From positions 1 to 11,030 of the forward strand of contig JBIOWF010000009.1 in NCBI GenBank assembly GCA_044868295.1: a stretch of DNA of 11,030 bases. The letters run 5' to 3'. The DNA comes from JBIOWF01 sp044868295. GTDB lineage: Bacteria; Actinomycetota; Actinomycetes; Streptosporangiales; Streptosporangiaceae. Below are positions 1 to 5,417 of this stretch, one piece after another; position 1 is the first letter of the stretch; every line of letters starts with the position of its first letter. The position numbers were made by a program, and so were the translations under genes. Below the pieces are notes generated by a model. That model worked only from the letters and a program-made list of their open reading frames with translations, was not told the origin of the DNA and made no database searches.

Positions 1-2
1 CG

Positions 3-395
3 CTACCTCCTACCGGAGGACTTCATACCAGAGCGCCTGCTCGTAAATCTCGCGCTCCGCCGCACCGTACTCTCGGGTTCCTTCGCGGCGGCGAGTCCCG
101 CGTAAACGAATGTGGCGGCGGCCGCCAGCCCGAAAAACCCGACCGAGTTGATGCTTCCCCGGAACATCAGGACCGTAAGGACGCCGAACGCGGTCGCCAT
201 ACCCCACCCCAAGGCGGCCGAGGGTATGTGAGCGGCCCAGCCATGATTGAGGAGCTCCGGGACCCAGCCGACACGAATTCGTGACAGTAACGGTTCGTTT
301 GAGCGGAGAACCGCAGCCACCGACGCGGGAATACCTGGTTCCACCACGACCCTGATGCGCCGCGTACCCCGAAGCGGACCACCGGCCTCTGTCAC
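3..395 (-). CDS. Small two-helix membrane protein, function unknown
   Basis: This reads as a 130-aa protein with a GTG start at 393-395. The start is preceded by a G-rich Shine-Dalgarno-like run (GGGGGGA, about 400-406), and the TAG stop lies at 3-5, so the gene is complete. Residues 1-56 are mainly polar and amphipathic. Two hydrophobic stretches, about 57-78 and 84-104, look like transmembrane helices joined by a short loop (RGSINS). The C-terminus, from about 105, is strongly basic (many R, K and S) and is probably cytoplasmic. I recognise no family and no catalytic motif. It is divergent from the SRPBCC/ArsR unit and shares about 210 bp of intergenic DNA with it. The clear SD and coding-like composition argue for a real gene; its role is unknown. 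Confidence 0.6.
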   Translation of the reverse strand: MTEAGGPLRGTRRIRVVVEPGIPASVAAVLRSNEPLLSRIRVGWVPELLNHGWAAHIPSAALGWGMATAFGVLTVLMFRGSINSVGFFGLAAAATFVYAGLAAAKEPESTVRRSARFTSRRSGMKSSGRR

Positions 396-457
396 CTATT
401 TCCCCCCGATCGGCGTGTCGGGATCATAGCGTGCAAGATCAGGAGATGCCCAGTTTT

Positions 458-476
458 CGACCTGGCGGAAAGGTCG
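458..476. repeat. Short inverted repeat in the divergent intergenic region
   Basis: CGACCT and AGGTCG are perfect 6-bp arms around a 7-nt spacer. The repeat lies about 60 bp upstream of the GTG start of the leftward membrane-protein gene and about 60 bp upstream of the first ArsR-type operator. It could be an operator or a chance palindrome. The rest of 396-526 shows no gene; it is locally less GC-rich around 510-530. Confidence 0.25.
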
Positions 477-526
477 GCCCGAAGCGACGACGCGGGTGTT
501 TGATCTGCTGCCGGCGAATTTTTAGA

Positions 527-541
527 GCAACCAATGGTTGC
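527..541. promoter_or_regulatory. Operator 1 for the ArsR-type repressor
   Basis: GCAACCAATGGTTGC is a perfect inverted repeat with 6-bp arms and a 3-nt centre. The same arms recur in operator 2, with start points 46 bp apart. The right arm overlaps the predicted -35 element of the SRPBCC-arsR promoter. A dyad of this size suits a dimeric winged-helix repressor. That the ArsR protein encoded at 1068-1406 binds it is inferred from proximity and from the common autoregulation of ArsR operons. Confidence 0.7.
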
Positions 542-567
542 GCGTGCTGCAAGGAACGCTCTAGAGT
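538..567 (+). promoter_or_regulatory. Predicted sigma-70-type promoter of the SRPBCC-arsR unit
   Basis: A TTGCGC -35-like hexamer (538-543) and a TAGAGT -10-like hexamer (562-567, matching TAnAnT) are separated by 18 bp. The -35 sits inside the right arm of operator 1. Operator 2 begins 5 bp after the -10 and so would cover the transcription start. This geometry would let a bound repressor block polymerase at both sites. The -35 match is modest, so the placement relies partly on the operators. Confidence 0.5.
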
Positions 568-572
568 CATAT

Positions 573-587
573 GCAACCAAAGGTTGC
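573..587. promoter_or_regulatory. Operator 2 for the ArsR-type repressor
   Basis: GCAACCAAAGGTTGC has the same arms as operator 1 with a different 3-nt centre. The dyad extends one base on each side (T...A at 572 and 588). It lies between the predicted -10 box and the SD of the first SRPBCC gene, a classic site for repression. It also contains the ATG at 571 that would otherwise give a longer SRPBCC protein, a reason to prefer the ATG at 607. Confidence 0.7.
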
Positions 588-606
588 AGAAGGATGGGAG
601 AGCGGG

Positions 607-1071
607 ATGGAGTACGGCAGCATCGAGCGGGAGATCCACATCGAAGCCACGCCCGACGTGGTCTACGAGGTCATCAGCACGCCCGAACACCTGCGGGAGT
701 GGTGGCCTGACGAAGCAGAGCTCAAACCGGTGCCCGGCGCCACCGGGGTCATCACGTTCGGCGACCGCAATACGCCGGAGGCGCAGGTCGCACCACTCAC
801 GGTGATTGAGGCAGACCCGCCCCGGCGGTTCTCCTTCCGGTGGGTGTACGACCAGGGTGAGGCCGCGACGTCGGCCAACTCGCTCCTGGTGACCTTCGAG
901 CTGGTCCCGTCCGGCGCGGGCACGCTGCTGCGCTTCACCGAGTCGGGGTTCCGGGAGAAGGGCTGGGAGGCGGCCGTGCTCGAGGAGCAGTATCGCGAGC
1001 ACGTCACCGGATGGGACTACTTCCTGCCCCGCCTCGTCACGTACGTCGCTCGGGTGGTGTCGACGCCATGA
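607..1071 (+). CDS. SRPBCC-fold protein, AHSA1-like (first of two)
   Basis: This encodes 154 aa of the START/SRPBCC superfamily, closest to the 'activator of Hsp90 ATPase homologue 1-like' group. Recognition rests on the N-terminal beta strand (EREIHIEATPDVVYEVIS), the helix ending in a tryptophan pair (REWWPD, 30-35), a central beta sheet (RFSFRWVY, LLVTFELVP, GTLLRFTESGF) and a long C-terminal helix ending near residue 150. The fold makes a hydrophobic cavity; bacterial members are mostly uncharacterised and the ligand here is unknown. GGGAG at 596-600, 6 nt before ATG 607, fixes the start; the in-frame ATG at 571 lies within an operator and has no SD. The stop overlaps the arsR start (ATGA), implying translational coupling. 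SRPBCC genes paired with ArsR repressors are common in actinomycetes, and the pair is probably co-induced. Confidence 0.88.
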   Translation: MEYGSIEREIHIEATPDVVYEVISTPEHLREWWPDEAELKPVPGATGVITFGDRNTPEAQVAPLTVIEADPPRRFSFRWVYDQGEAATSANSLLVTFELVPSGAGTLLRFTESGFREKGWEAAVLEEQYREHVTGWDYFLPRLVTYVARVVSTP

Positions 1072-1406
1072 GCGTCACCATCGACGACGAGCTCTGGTCG
1101 GCGGTGGGGGACCCGACCCGGCGGCGGATGCTCGACCTGCTGTTGACCAACGGCGGCGGAACGGCGACCACGTTGAGTGAGCAGCTCCCGGTCACTCGGC
1201 AGGCGGTCGCCAAACACCTCGGCGTACTCGACCGGGTCGGGCTGGTCCACGTCACGCCGTCCGGACGTGAGCGCCTCTACGAGGTGGACGAGGCCCAGCT
1301 CGCCCGCGCGGTCGCGCAGCTCTCGTCGGTCGGGGCCACCTGGGACGCCCGGCTGCGTCGCATCAAGCTGATCGCCGAAGCAATCCAGCGCAGTCAGGAG
1401 GCCTGA
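1068..1406 (+). CDS. ArsR-family winged-helix transcriptional repressor
   Basis: A 112-aa protein with the ArsR winged helix-turn-helix. An N-terminal helix with the typical ALGDPTRRxxL-like signature (here AVGDPTRRRMLDLL, 12-25) is followed by helices around TLSEQLPVTRQAVAKHLGVL (35-54; recognition helix about 43-55), then a wing (VHVTPSGRERLYEV, 60-73). The C-terminal helix, about 75-110, probably supports dimerisation. The ELCVCD metal-binding box of classical ArsR/SmtB is absent, as are cysteines, so metal sensing is unlikely; this matches the metal-independent subgroup found beside AHSA1-like genes. ATG 1068 overlaps the preceding stop by four bases. The two matching palindromes upstream of the operon are its probable operators. 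The inducer is unknown; a ligand linked to the SRPBCC proteins is a natural but untested idea. Confidence 0.92.
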   Translation: MSVTIDDELWSAVGDPTRRRMLDLLLTNGGGTATTLSEQLPVTRQAVAKHLGVLDRVGLVHVTPSGRERLYEVDEAQLARAVAQLSSVGATWDARLRRIKLIAEAIQRSQEA

Positions 1407-1419
1407 CCCCGCACGAACG

Positions 1420-1445
1420 AACGTCGCCACATCCGTGGCGGCGTT
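1420..1445 (+). terminator. Hairpin between arsR and the second SRPBCC gene
   Basis: An 11-bp stem (1420-1430 with 1435-1445, ten Watson-Crick pairs and one G-U) closes a 4-nt loop (ATCC). It starts 14 nt after the arsR stop. No U-tract follows, so it could be an actinobacterial-style terminator, a partial attenuator or a transcript-processing site. A second, weaker structure follows at 1454-1471 (GCGCCC/GGGCGC), together with a direct repeat of GCGCCCGAA at 1454 and 1468. I see no clear new promoter before 1496, so the downstream gene may depend on read-through. Confidence 0.5.
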
Positions 1446-1495
1446 GATGAACCGCGCCCGAATGGGGGCGCCCGAACAAGAAAAGGGGCATCGAA

Positions 1496-1936
1496 ATGGT
1501 GGACATCCTGCACAGGATCGGAGTCACATCGTCTCCCGACGACGTCTACGCGGCCTTGACCACCGTCGACGGGCTGGCGGGCTGGTGGACGGAGGACACG
1601 GACGGCGACGGCGATGTCGGAGGAGTCATCCGGTTCCGCTTCGAGCCCGGCGGGTTCGACATGAAGGTCCTGGAGGCCCGGCCCGCCGAGCGCGTGCTCT
1701 GGGAGGTCGTCGACGGTCCCGAGGAGTGGATCGGCACGCGGATCCGCTTCGAGCTCAAGCAGGAGGACGGCTTCACGATCGTGTTGTTCCGGCACGAAGG
1801 CTGGAAGGAGCCGGTGGAGTTCATGTACCACTGCAGCACCAAGTGGGCGACCTTCCTGATGAGCCTCAAGAAGCTGGTCGAAACCGGCAAGGGCGAGCCC
1901 GCGCCACACGACATCAAGATCAGCAACTGGCACTAG
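1496..1936 (+). CDS. SRPBCC-fold protein, AHSA1-like (second)
   Basis: A 146-aa SRPBCC/AHSA1-type protein. It shows the N-terminal strand-helix (ILHRIGVTSSPDDVYAALTT), the GWW motif at 29-31, an acidic loop (EDTDGDGD, 33-40), the beta core (IRFRFEPGGFDMKVLE, RVLWEVVDGP, RIRFELKQEDGFTIVLFRHEGW) and the terminal helix (TKWATFLMSLKKLVETG, 115-131). A complete AAAAGGGG Shine-Dalgarno (1481-1488), 7 nt from the ATG, supports the start. It is clearly diverged from the upstream SRPBCC protein, sharing fold motifs but little exact sequence, so this is not a recent tandem copy. It lies 89 bp after arsR with a hairpin between, and is followed by a strong terminator. The ligand and reaction are unknown. 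Control by the same ArsR is likely only if transcription passes the hairpin. Confidence 0.87.
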   Translation: MVDILHRIGVTSSPDDVYAALTTVDGLAGWWTEDTDGDGDVGGVIRFRFEPGGFDMKVLEARPAERVLWEVVDGPEEWIGTRIRFELKQEDGFTIVLFRHEGWKEPVEFMYHCSTKWATFLMSLKKLVETGKGEPAPHDIKISNWH

Positions 1937-1946
1937 CTCTCATATT

Positions 1947-1991
1947 CTCGCGGAAGCGAGCCTCCCGTATTGGGAAGCTCGCTTCCGCGAA
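1947..1991. terminator. Long perfect hairpin, probably a bidirectional terminator
   Basis: A 15-bp uninterrupted stem (1947-1961 with 1977-1991, core TCGCGGAAGCGAGC) continues after one mismatch into 4 more pairs (TCCC/GGGA) around a 5-nt loop. It starts 11 nt after the second SRPBCC stop and lies between convergent genes. It lacks a U-run, as is usual in high-GC actinomycetes. Confidence 0.85.
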
Positions 1992-2049
1992 CGCTGACAC
2001 GTCCGATCCGGTGAGGTGTCCACGAAGCCTTACGGGTTCGCCGTAGGGC

Positions 2050-2066
2050 GCCCGACCGGGTCGGGC
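2050..2066 (-). terminator. GC hairpin downstream of the secreted-protein pseudogene
   Basis: GCCCGAC and GTCGGGC form a 7-bp stem with a 3-nt loop, about 45 nt past the TGA of the minus-strand gene. The nearby CCCGGTC at 2077-2083 offers an alternative pairing. It is a plausible terminator for leftward transcription. Confidence 0.45.
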
Positions 2067-2111
2067 TCCTGTACCGCCCGGTCGGACGCCACCGGACTCC
2101 CCGCTGGACGG

Positions 2112-2642
2112 TCATGCTGTGCGCTTGGCCCAGAAGTGGGGGCCGATCTGGGCGAACTGCGACAGCGGCGCCTGGAAGCTCGCGCTCTGCCCGAGGAACC
2201 TCAGGGTCTGCACGTTCTTCGTGGGAAGCGTCCCGCCCGGCTCACTGACCGCGATCGGATGGAACCACTTCTGGTTCTCAGCGCCGACGCACTTGGCCAC
2301 CACGACGGTGACGGTGTCCTTGGCGGTGAGACACAGCGGCGCGCCACTCTCCACGCTGGCCCGCAGGGTGTAGAAGAAGGCCTGCTGACCTCCCCCGGCC
2401 GAGACCGTGGCGGTCTGCGTCCACTACCCGAATCTGCTGTTGGTGTCCGCCGCCAGCACCACGCTCGCCCCGTTGAAGTTGGGCGCGGTCATGACCGGCT
2501 TGGACGTGTTCCCCCGGTATTCGAGCTCCTTGAACACCGTGTCCGCCTCCGCGGCCGAGGCGGCCGAGGCGACGGCCCCCGACAAGCTCATCGCGGTGAG
2601 AGCGACAGCCGCGGCGCGAAGCACATTGCGTGACTTGAACAT
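2112..2642 (-). pseudogene. Secreted protein with ricin-lectin-like repeat, broken by an in-frame TAG
   Basis: One reading frame runs from ATG 2640-2642 to TGA 2112-2114, with a single TAG at 2424-2426 (codon 73 of 176). Before it are 72 residues that begin with a Sec signal peptide: basic MFKSR, a hydrophobic core (residues 8-22) and alanine-rich cleavage candidates (ASA near residue 30), followed by mature sequence. After the TAG the same frame continues for 103 codons with no other stop. This part includes CLTAKDTVTVVVAKCVGAENQKW, written in pieces: CLTA...AKC...NQKW, which resembles a ricin-type beta-trefoil repeat with paired cysteines and a QxW motif. Codon use looks the same on both sides, so the stop is recent, a sequencing error or read through. 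CAG (Gln) to TAG is one possible single-base origin. The SD is weak (GGGG about 9 nt upstream). No enzyme domain is visible; carbohydrate binding is inferred from the motif only. Confidence 0.7.
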
Positions 2643-2745
2643 GATCAGAAACCCCGTCGTGTTGCGTCGATGAGCCCCTCGGCTCTCCGGTCGAGACCAG
2701 CACACACCCCCTACGCACACCTGATCAGCGCACAATTACCGACTG

Positions 2746-2757
2746 GGTCATATGACC
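2746..2757. promoter_or_regulatory. Perfect 12-bp palindrome in the divergent intergenic region
   Basis: GGTCATATGACC is an uninterrupted palindrome about 105 bp upstream of the secreted-protein start. It could be an operator. Palindromes of this length are expected a few times by chance in a window this size, so the support is only positional. Confidence 0.25.
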
Positions 2758-2961
2758 GGAGGGAGCGGCGGCGCGTTGACGTTCCTGCGCCACAACCTGT
2801 ACATCGATATGCTGCCGATCTTCGTGGGGTTCGCTGGTACCGGCTCTCAGGAGGGCGGCGGCCGAAAAGTGGCGATCATCCTGCTGGGCATAGCTTGCGA
2901 AGCCGCGAAAGGCCGGTTGTTCGATCTGGCAAATAACCTCCACCAAGCGCCACAGACCTAA
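2752..2961 (+). CDS. Doubtful 69-aa ORF
   Basis: An ATG-to-TAA frame of 69 codons. About three quarters of its third positions are G or C, better in the first half than the second. It has a hydrophobic run (VAIILLGIA, about 40-48) but no recognisable domain. There is no convincing SD before the ATG, and that ATG is part of a palindrome. It may be a real small gene, a gene remnant or chance. The remainder of 2643-3096 shows no other gene I can support, and base composition is less GC-biased from about 2870 to 3080. Confidence 0.22.
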   Translation: MTGGSGGALTFLRHNLYIDMLPIFVGFAGTGSQEGGGRKVAIILLGIACEAAKGRLFDLANNLHQAPQT

Positions 2962-3096
2962 CACGCACCTGTGGCGGCCGGAATTGCCAAGTCGTCAGGA
3001 ACTGATACCTCTATGACGCGCGGGCGCGACTACCCTCAGTTATGTACGGCTACCGCCCGCATCTTCTATCGGAGCTCGACCCCGGGAGGTAACCTC

Positions 3097-3465
3097 ATGA
3101 ACATGCAGGATGAGCTCGACGGCCTGAAGGACCGGGTCACCAAGCTGGAGTTGCGACACGAAACCGCCGTCCTGGCCGGCCAGATCGCCGCCAACACCCA
3201 ATTCACCGAGATGGAACAAAAGATCAACGTCCTCACCGGCGAGGTCGGCTACCTTCGGACCAAAGTCGACACCTTCGACGCACGATTCGAGGGCATCGAT
3301 CGCCGGCTCGACGGGTTCGACGACCGGCTGGCCCGGCTGGAGGACATCGTGAAGGCCACCAGCCAGGGCGTCATTCACCTGCTCGAGACAACCCAGGGCC
3401 TCGCCGAGACCGTCCACACGCTTTCGCGAACGGTTGAGGAGCGGCTTCCTCCGCTGGTCAACTGA
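3097..3465 (+). CDS. Small coiled-coil protein, function unknown
   Basis: A 122-aa protein whose start is fixed by an excellent Shine-Dalgarno (GGGAGGT, 3084-3090) 6 nt before ATG 3097; the frame is open further upstream but without an SD there. It is almost entirely alpha-helical and heptad-like. Residues 5-20 (ELDGLKDRVTKLELR) and 57-86 (a run of 7-residue steps: FDARFEG, IDRRLDG, FDDRLAR, LEDIVKA) carry hydrophobic residues at a/d-type positions. There is no transmembrane segment, signal peptide or cysteine. It resembles short actinobacterial coiled-coil proteins of unknown role; a partner-binding or oligomerising function is an inference. It stands alone, convergent with hisF, and ends just before a shared hairpin. 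No firm promoter is seen, though the 100 bp upstream are relatively AT-rich. Confidence 0.75.
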   Translation: MNMQDELDGLKDRVTKLELRHETAVLAGQIAANTQFTEMEQKINVLTGEVGYLRTKVDTFDARFEGIDRRLDGFDDRLARLEDIVKATSQGVIHLLETTQGLAETVHTLSRTVEERLPPLVN

Positions 3466-3474
3466 CCCGGCCCA

Positions 3475-3494
3475 GGCCGAACGGCCATTCGGCC
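3475..3494. terminator. Hairpin between convergent genes, probably bidirectional terminator
   Basis: GGCCGAA and TTCGGCC form a 7-bp stem around a 6-nt loop. It lies 10 nt after the coiled-coil stop and 38 nt beyond the hisF stop on the other strand, where both transcripts must end. Confidence 0.65.
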
Positions 3495-3532
3495 AGCCCC
3501 CTCAACCCATGGTCGTCGAGCCGTACGCGTGT

Positions 3533-4303
3533 CTACCTGACGGGATGACCTGCGGCGCGCAGGGTGTCCTTGACGTCGGCGATCTTGAGCTCACCGAAGT
3601 GGAAGACGCTGGCGGCGAGGACCGCGTCGGCTCCGGCCTCGATGGCGGGCGGGAAGTGCTCCAAGGCACCCGCGCCACCCGAGGCGATCACCGGGACCGT
3701 GACGGCCTCGCGAACGGCCCGGAGCATCTCGATGTCGTAGCCGTCCTTGGTGCCGTCGCCGTCCATGGAGTTGAGCAGGATCTCCCCGACGCCCAGCTCT
3801 TGTCCGCGACGGGCCCACTCGACCGCGTCGATCCCGGTGCCACGGCGACCGCCGTGCGTGGTCACCTCGAAGCCGGAAGGCGTCGGCGGGCCGTCGACGA
3901 CCCGGCGGGCGTCGACGGACAGCACGATGCACTGGGCCCCGAACCGGCGGGACGCCTCGGTGAGCAGCTCAGGCCGCGCGATGGCGGCCGTGTTGATGCC
4001 CACCTTGTCGGCGCCCGCGCGCAGGAGCCGGTCCACGTCCTCCACCGCGCGGACTCCTCCGCCGACGGTCAGCGGGATGAAGACCTGCTCGGCCGTACGG
4101 CGGACCACGTCGAGCATGGTCTCTCGCTCCCCCGACGACGCGGTGATGTCGAGAAATGTCAGCTCATCGGCGCCTTCGGCGTCGTAGCGACGCGCGAGCT
4201 CGACCGGGTCACCGGCATCGCGAAGGTTCTCGAAGTTGACGCCCTTGACCACGCGGCCGGCGTCGACGTCCAGGCATGGAATGACCCGAATCGCGACGGT
4301 CAT
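3533..4303 (-). CDS. hisF: Imidazole glycerol phosphate synthase, cyclase subunit HisF
   Basis: HisF joins with HisH. It uses ammonia released by HisH to convert PRFAR into imidazole glycerol phosphate and AICAR in the cytoplasm. The 256-aa product has the family's usual length and a (beta/alpha)8 barrel. Visible motifs are VIPCLDVDAGRVVKG with catalytic Asp12 (Asp11 in Thermotoga numbering), LTVGGGVR (phosphate loop, 78-85), SVDARR with the second catalytic Asp131, LLNSMDGDGTKDGYD and VIASGGAG (205-212). ATG 4301-4303 is preceded by GGGGAGG (4311-4317) at 7 nt and overlaps the Rid-gene stop as ATGA. A longer in-frame reading exists upstream but has low-complexity sequence and lies in the Rid gene. 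It is the last gene of the cluster, followed by a convergent hairpin. Confidence 0.97.
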   Translation of the reverse strand: MTVAIRVIPCLDVDAGRVVKGVNFENLRDAGDPVELARRYDAEGADELTFLDITASSGERETMLDVVRRTAEQVFIPLTVGGGVRAVEDVDRLLRAGADKVGINTAAIARPELLTEASRRFGAQCIVLSVDARRVVDGPPTPSGFEVTTHGGRRGTGIDAVEWARRGQELGVGEILLNSMDGDGTKDGYDIEMLRAVREAVTVPVIASGGAGALEHFPPAIEAGADAVLAASVFHFGELKIADVKDTLRAAGHPVR

Positions 4304-4695
4304 GCGGATTCCTCCCCTCGATACGCCTCGACCTCCACCTCTACCAGCATCCGCGGGTCGACGAGGCCGGCGATCTGGACGCTGGTGCACACGGGGCGCA
4401 CCTCGCCGAACACCTCGCCGTGGGCCCGCCCCACGGCGTCGAAGTCACCCGCGTTCACGACATACAGCCGTGTACGGACCACGTCCGCCAGGGACGTCCC
4501 GGCTTTCTCGACCGCGTCGAGGGCGATCGAGAACGCGGTGAGCGTCTGGTTGTAGGCGTCGCCGAGGTGCTGGACCTCACCGCCGACGGTGGCCGTGCAC
4601 CCCGACACCAGCACGTGGGGGCCGACGACGACGGCACGGGCATAGCCGTATCGGTCCTCCCACGGCCCGCCGGAAGAGATTCTGTTGCTCTTCAT
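4300..4695 (-). CDS. Rid-family (YjgF/YER057c) protein lacking the canonical arginine
   Basis: A 131-aa protein with the trimeric Rid/chorismate-mutase-like fold: SGCTATVGGEVQHLGDAYNQT (31-51), ALDAVEKAGTSLADVVRTRLYV (58-79) and the C-terminal strand LVEVEVEAY (117-125). Canonical RidA proteins hydrolyse reactive enamines and imines such as 2-aminoacrylate, using an Arg (Arg105 in E. coli, in PARSCVEVARL) to hold the substrate carboxylate. The equivalent segment here is PVCTSVQIAGL, with Cys103 at the Arg position. This points to a Rid subgroup outside the proven deaminases, so I do not call it ridA. ATGA overlaps join it to hisA upstream and hisF downstream, so it is co-translated with histidine enzymes. 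A protective or regulatory role in the pathway is inferred from context only. Confidence 0.93.
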   Translation of the reverse strand: MKSNRISSGGPWEDRYGYARAVVVGPHVLVSGCTATVGGEVQHLGDAYNQTLTAFSIALDAVEKAGTSLADVVRTRLYVVNAGDFDAVGRAHGEVFGEVRPVCTSVQIAGLVDPRMLVEVEVEAYRGEESA

Positions 4696-5414
4696 GAGGT
4701 CACCGCCGCGAGTGCCTCTTCGAGGGTGAAAGCCTGGGCGTACAGCGCCTTGCCCACGATCGCGCCCTCGACGCCCGCCGGAACGAGGGTCGAGAGGGCG
4801 CGCAGGTCGTCGAGCGACGAGACGCCGCCACTCGCGATCACGGGCTTGTCGGTCCGGGCGCAGACCTCGCGGAGCAGGTCGAGGTTGGGCCCGCGGAGCG
4901 TGCCGTCCTTGGTGACGTCGGTGACGACGTAGCGCGGGCACCCGTCGGCCTCCAGGCGGTCGAGCACCTCCCAGAGGTCGCCGCCCTCCTTCGTCCAGCC
5001 CCGGGCCGCCAGGGTGGTGCCCCGGACGTCCAGCCCCACGGCGATCCGGTCACCGTACTCGGCGATGATCTTGGCGCACCAGGCCGGGTCCTCCAGCGCG
5101 GCGGTGCCGATGTTCACCCTGCGGCAGCCGGTGGCCAGCGCCGCCTCAAGAGAGGCGTCGTCGCGGATCCCGCCGGACAGCTCGACCTGGACGTCCAGCG
5201 CGCCCACCACGGACGCCAGCAGATCGCGGTTGCTCCCCCGGCCGAACGCGGCGTCGAGGTCCACCAGATGGATCCACTCCGCGCCGGCCTCCTGCCAGGC
5301 GAGCGCCGCCGCCAGCGGATCTCCGTACGAGGTTTCGGTCCCCGCCTCGCCCTGCACCAGGCGAACCGCCTGGCCATCGGCGACATCCACGGCTGGCAGC
5401 AATATGAGCGACAT
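4692..5414 (-). CDS. priA: ProFAR isomerase, PriA type (HisA, possibly also TrpF)
   Basis: This 240-aa (beta/alpha)8 barrel isomerises ProFAR to PRFAR, the step before HisF/HisH. In most Actinobacteria the same enzyme, PriA, also performs the TrpF (phosphoribosylanthranilate isomerase) reaction. Motifs: LPAVDVADGQAVRLVQG with catalytic base Asp10 and Arg18; ELSGGIRDD with Ser80 (78-86); NIGTAAL; ARGWTKEGG with Arg138 and Trp140, the pair that PriA uses to switch substrates; VVTDVTKDGTL with catalytic acid Asp170; VIASGGVSS. The Arg/Trp pair supports the PriA assignment over strict HisA. Whether TrpF activity is retained depends on the host lacking a separate trpF. GGAGGT at 5423-5428, 8 nt from ATG, sets the start. 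It follows the 112-aa membrane gene by 3 nt and overlaps the Rid gene by ATGA. Confidence 0.95.
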   Translation of the reverse strand: MSLILLPAVDVADGQAVRLVQGEAGTETSYGDPLAAALAWQEAGAEWIHLVDLDAAFGRGSNRDLLASVVGALDVQVELSGGIRDDASLEAALATGCRRVNIGTAALEDPAWCAKIIAEYGDRIAVGLDVRGTTLAARGWTKEGGDLWEVLDRLEADGCPRYVVTDVTKDGTLRGPNLDLLREVCARTDKPVIASGGVSSLDDLRALSTLVPAGVEGAIVGKALYAQAFTLEEALAAVTS

Positions 5415-5417
5415 CAG

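Noticed and set aside
571..606. Upstream ATG extending the first SRPBCC protein by 12 residues
   Set aside because: This ATG lies in operator 2 and has no SD, while ATG 607 has GGGAG at 6 nt and starts where the SRPBCC fold begins.
439..1002. Minus-strand open frame of 187 codons opposite the first SRPBCC gene
   Set aside because: The opposite strand has a recognised domain, an SD and operators; this frame is the usual high-GC mirror.
2016..2633. Plus-strand open frame of 205 codons over the secreted-protein pseudogene
   Set aside because: The minus-strand frame has a signal peptide and QxW/cysteine pattern on both sides of the stop, so the plus frame is its shadow.
3434..4555. Long plus-strand open frame (373 codons) across hisF and the Rid gene
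   Set aside because: It is antisense to two unmistakable genes; its arginine/proline/glycine-rich product and lack of domains are typical of mirror frames in high-GC DNA.
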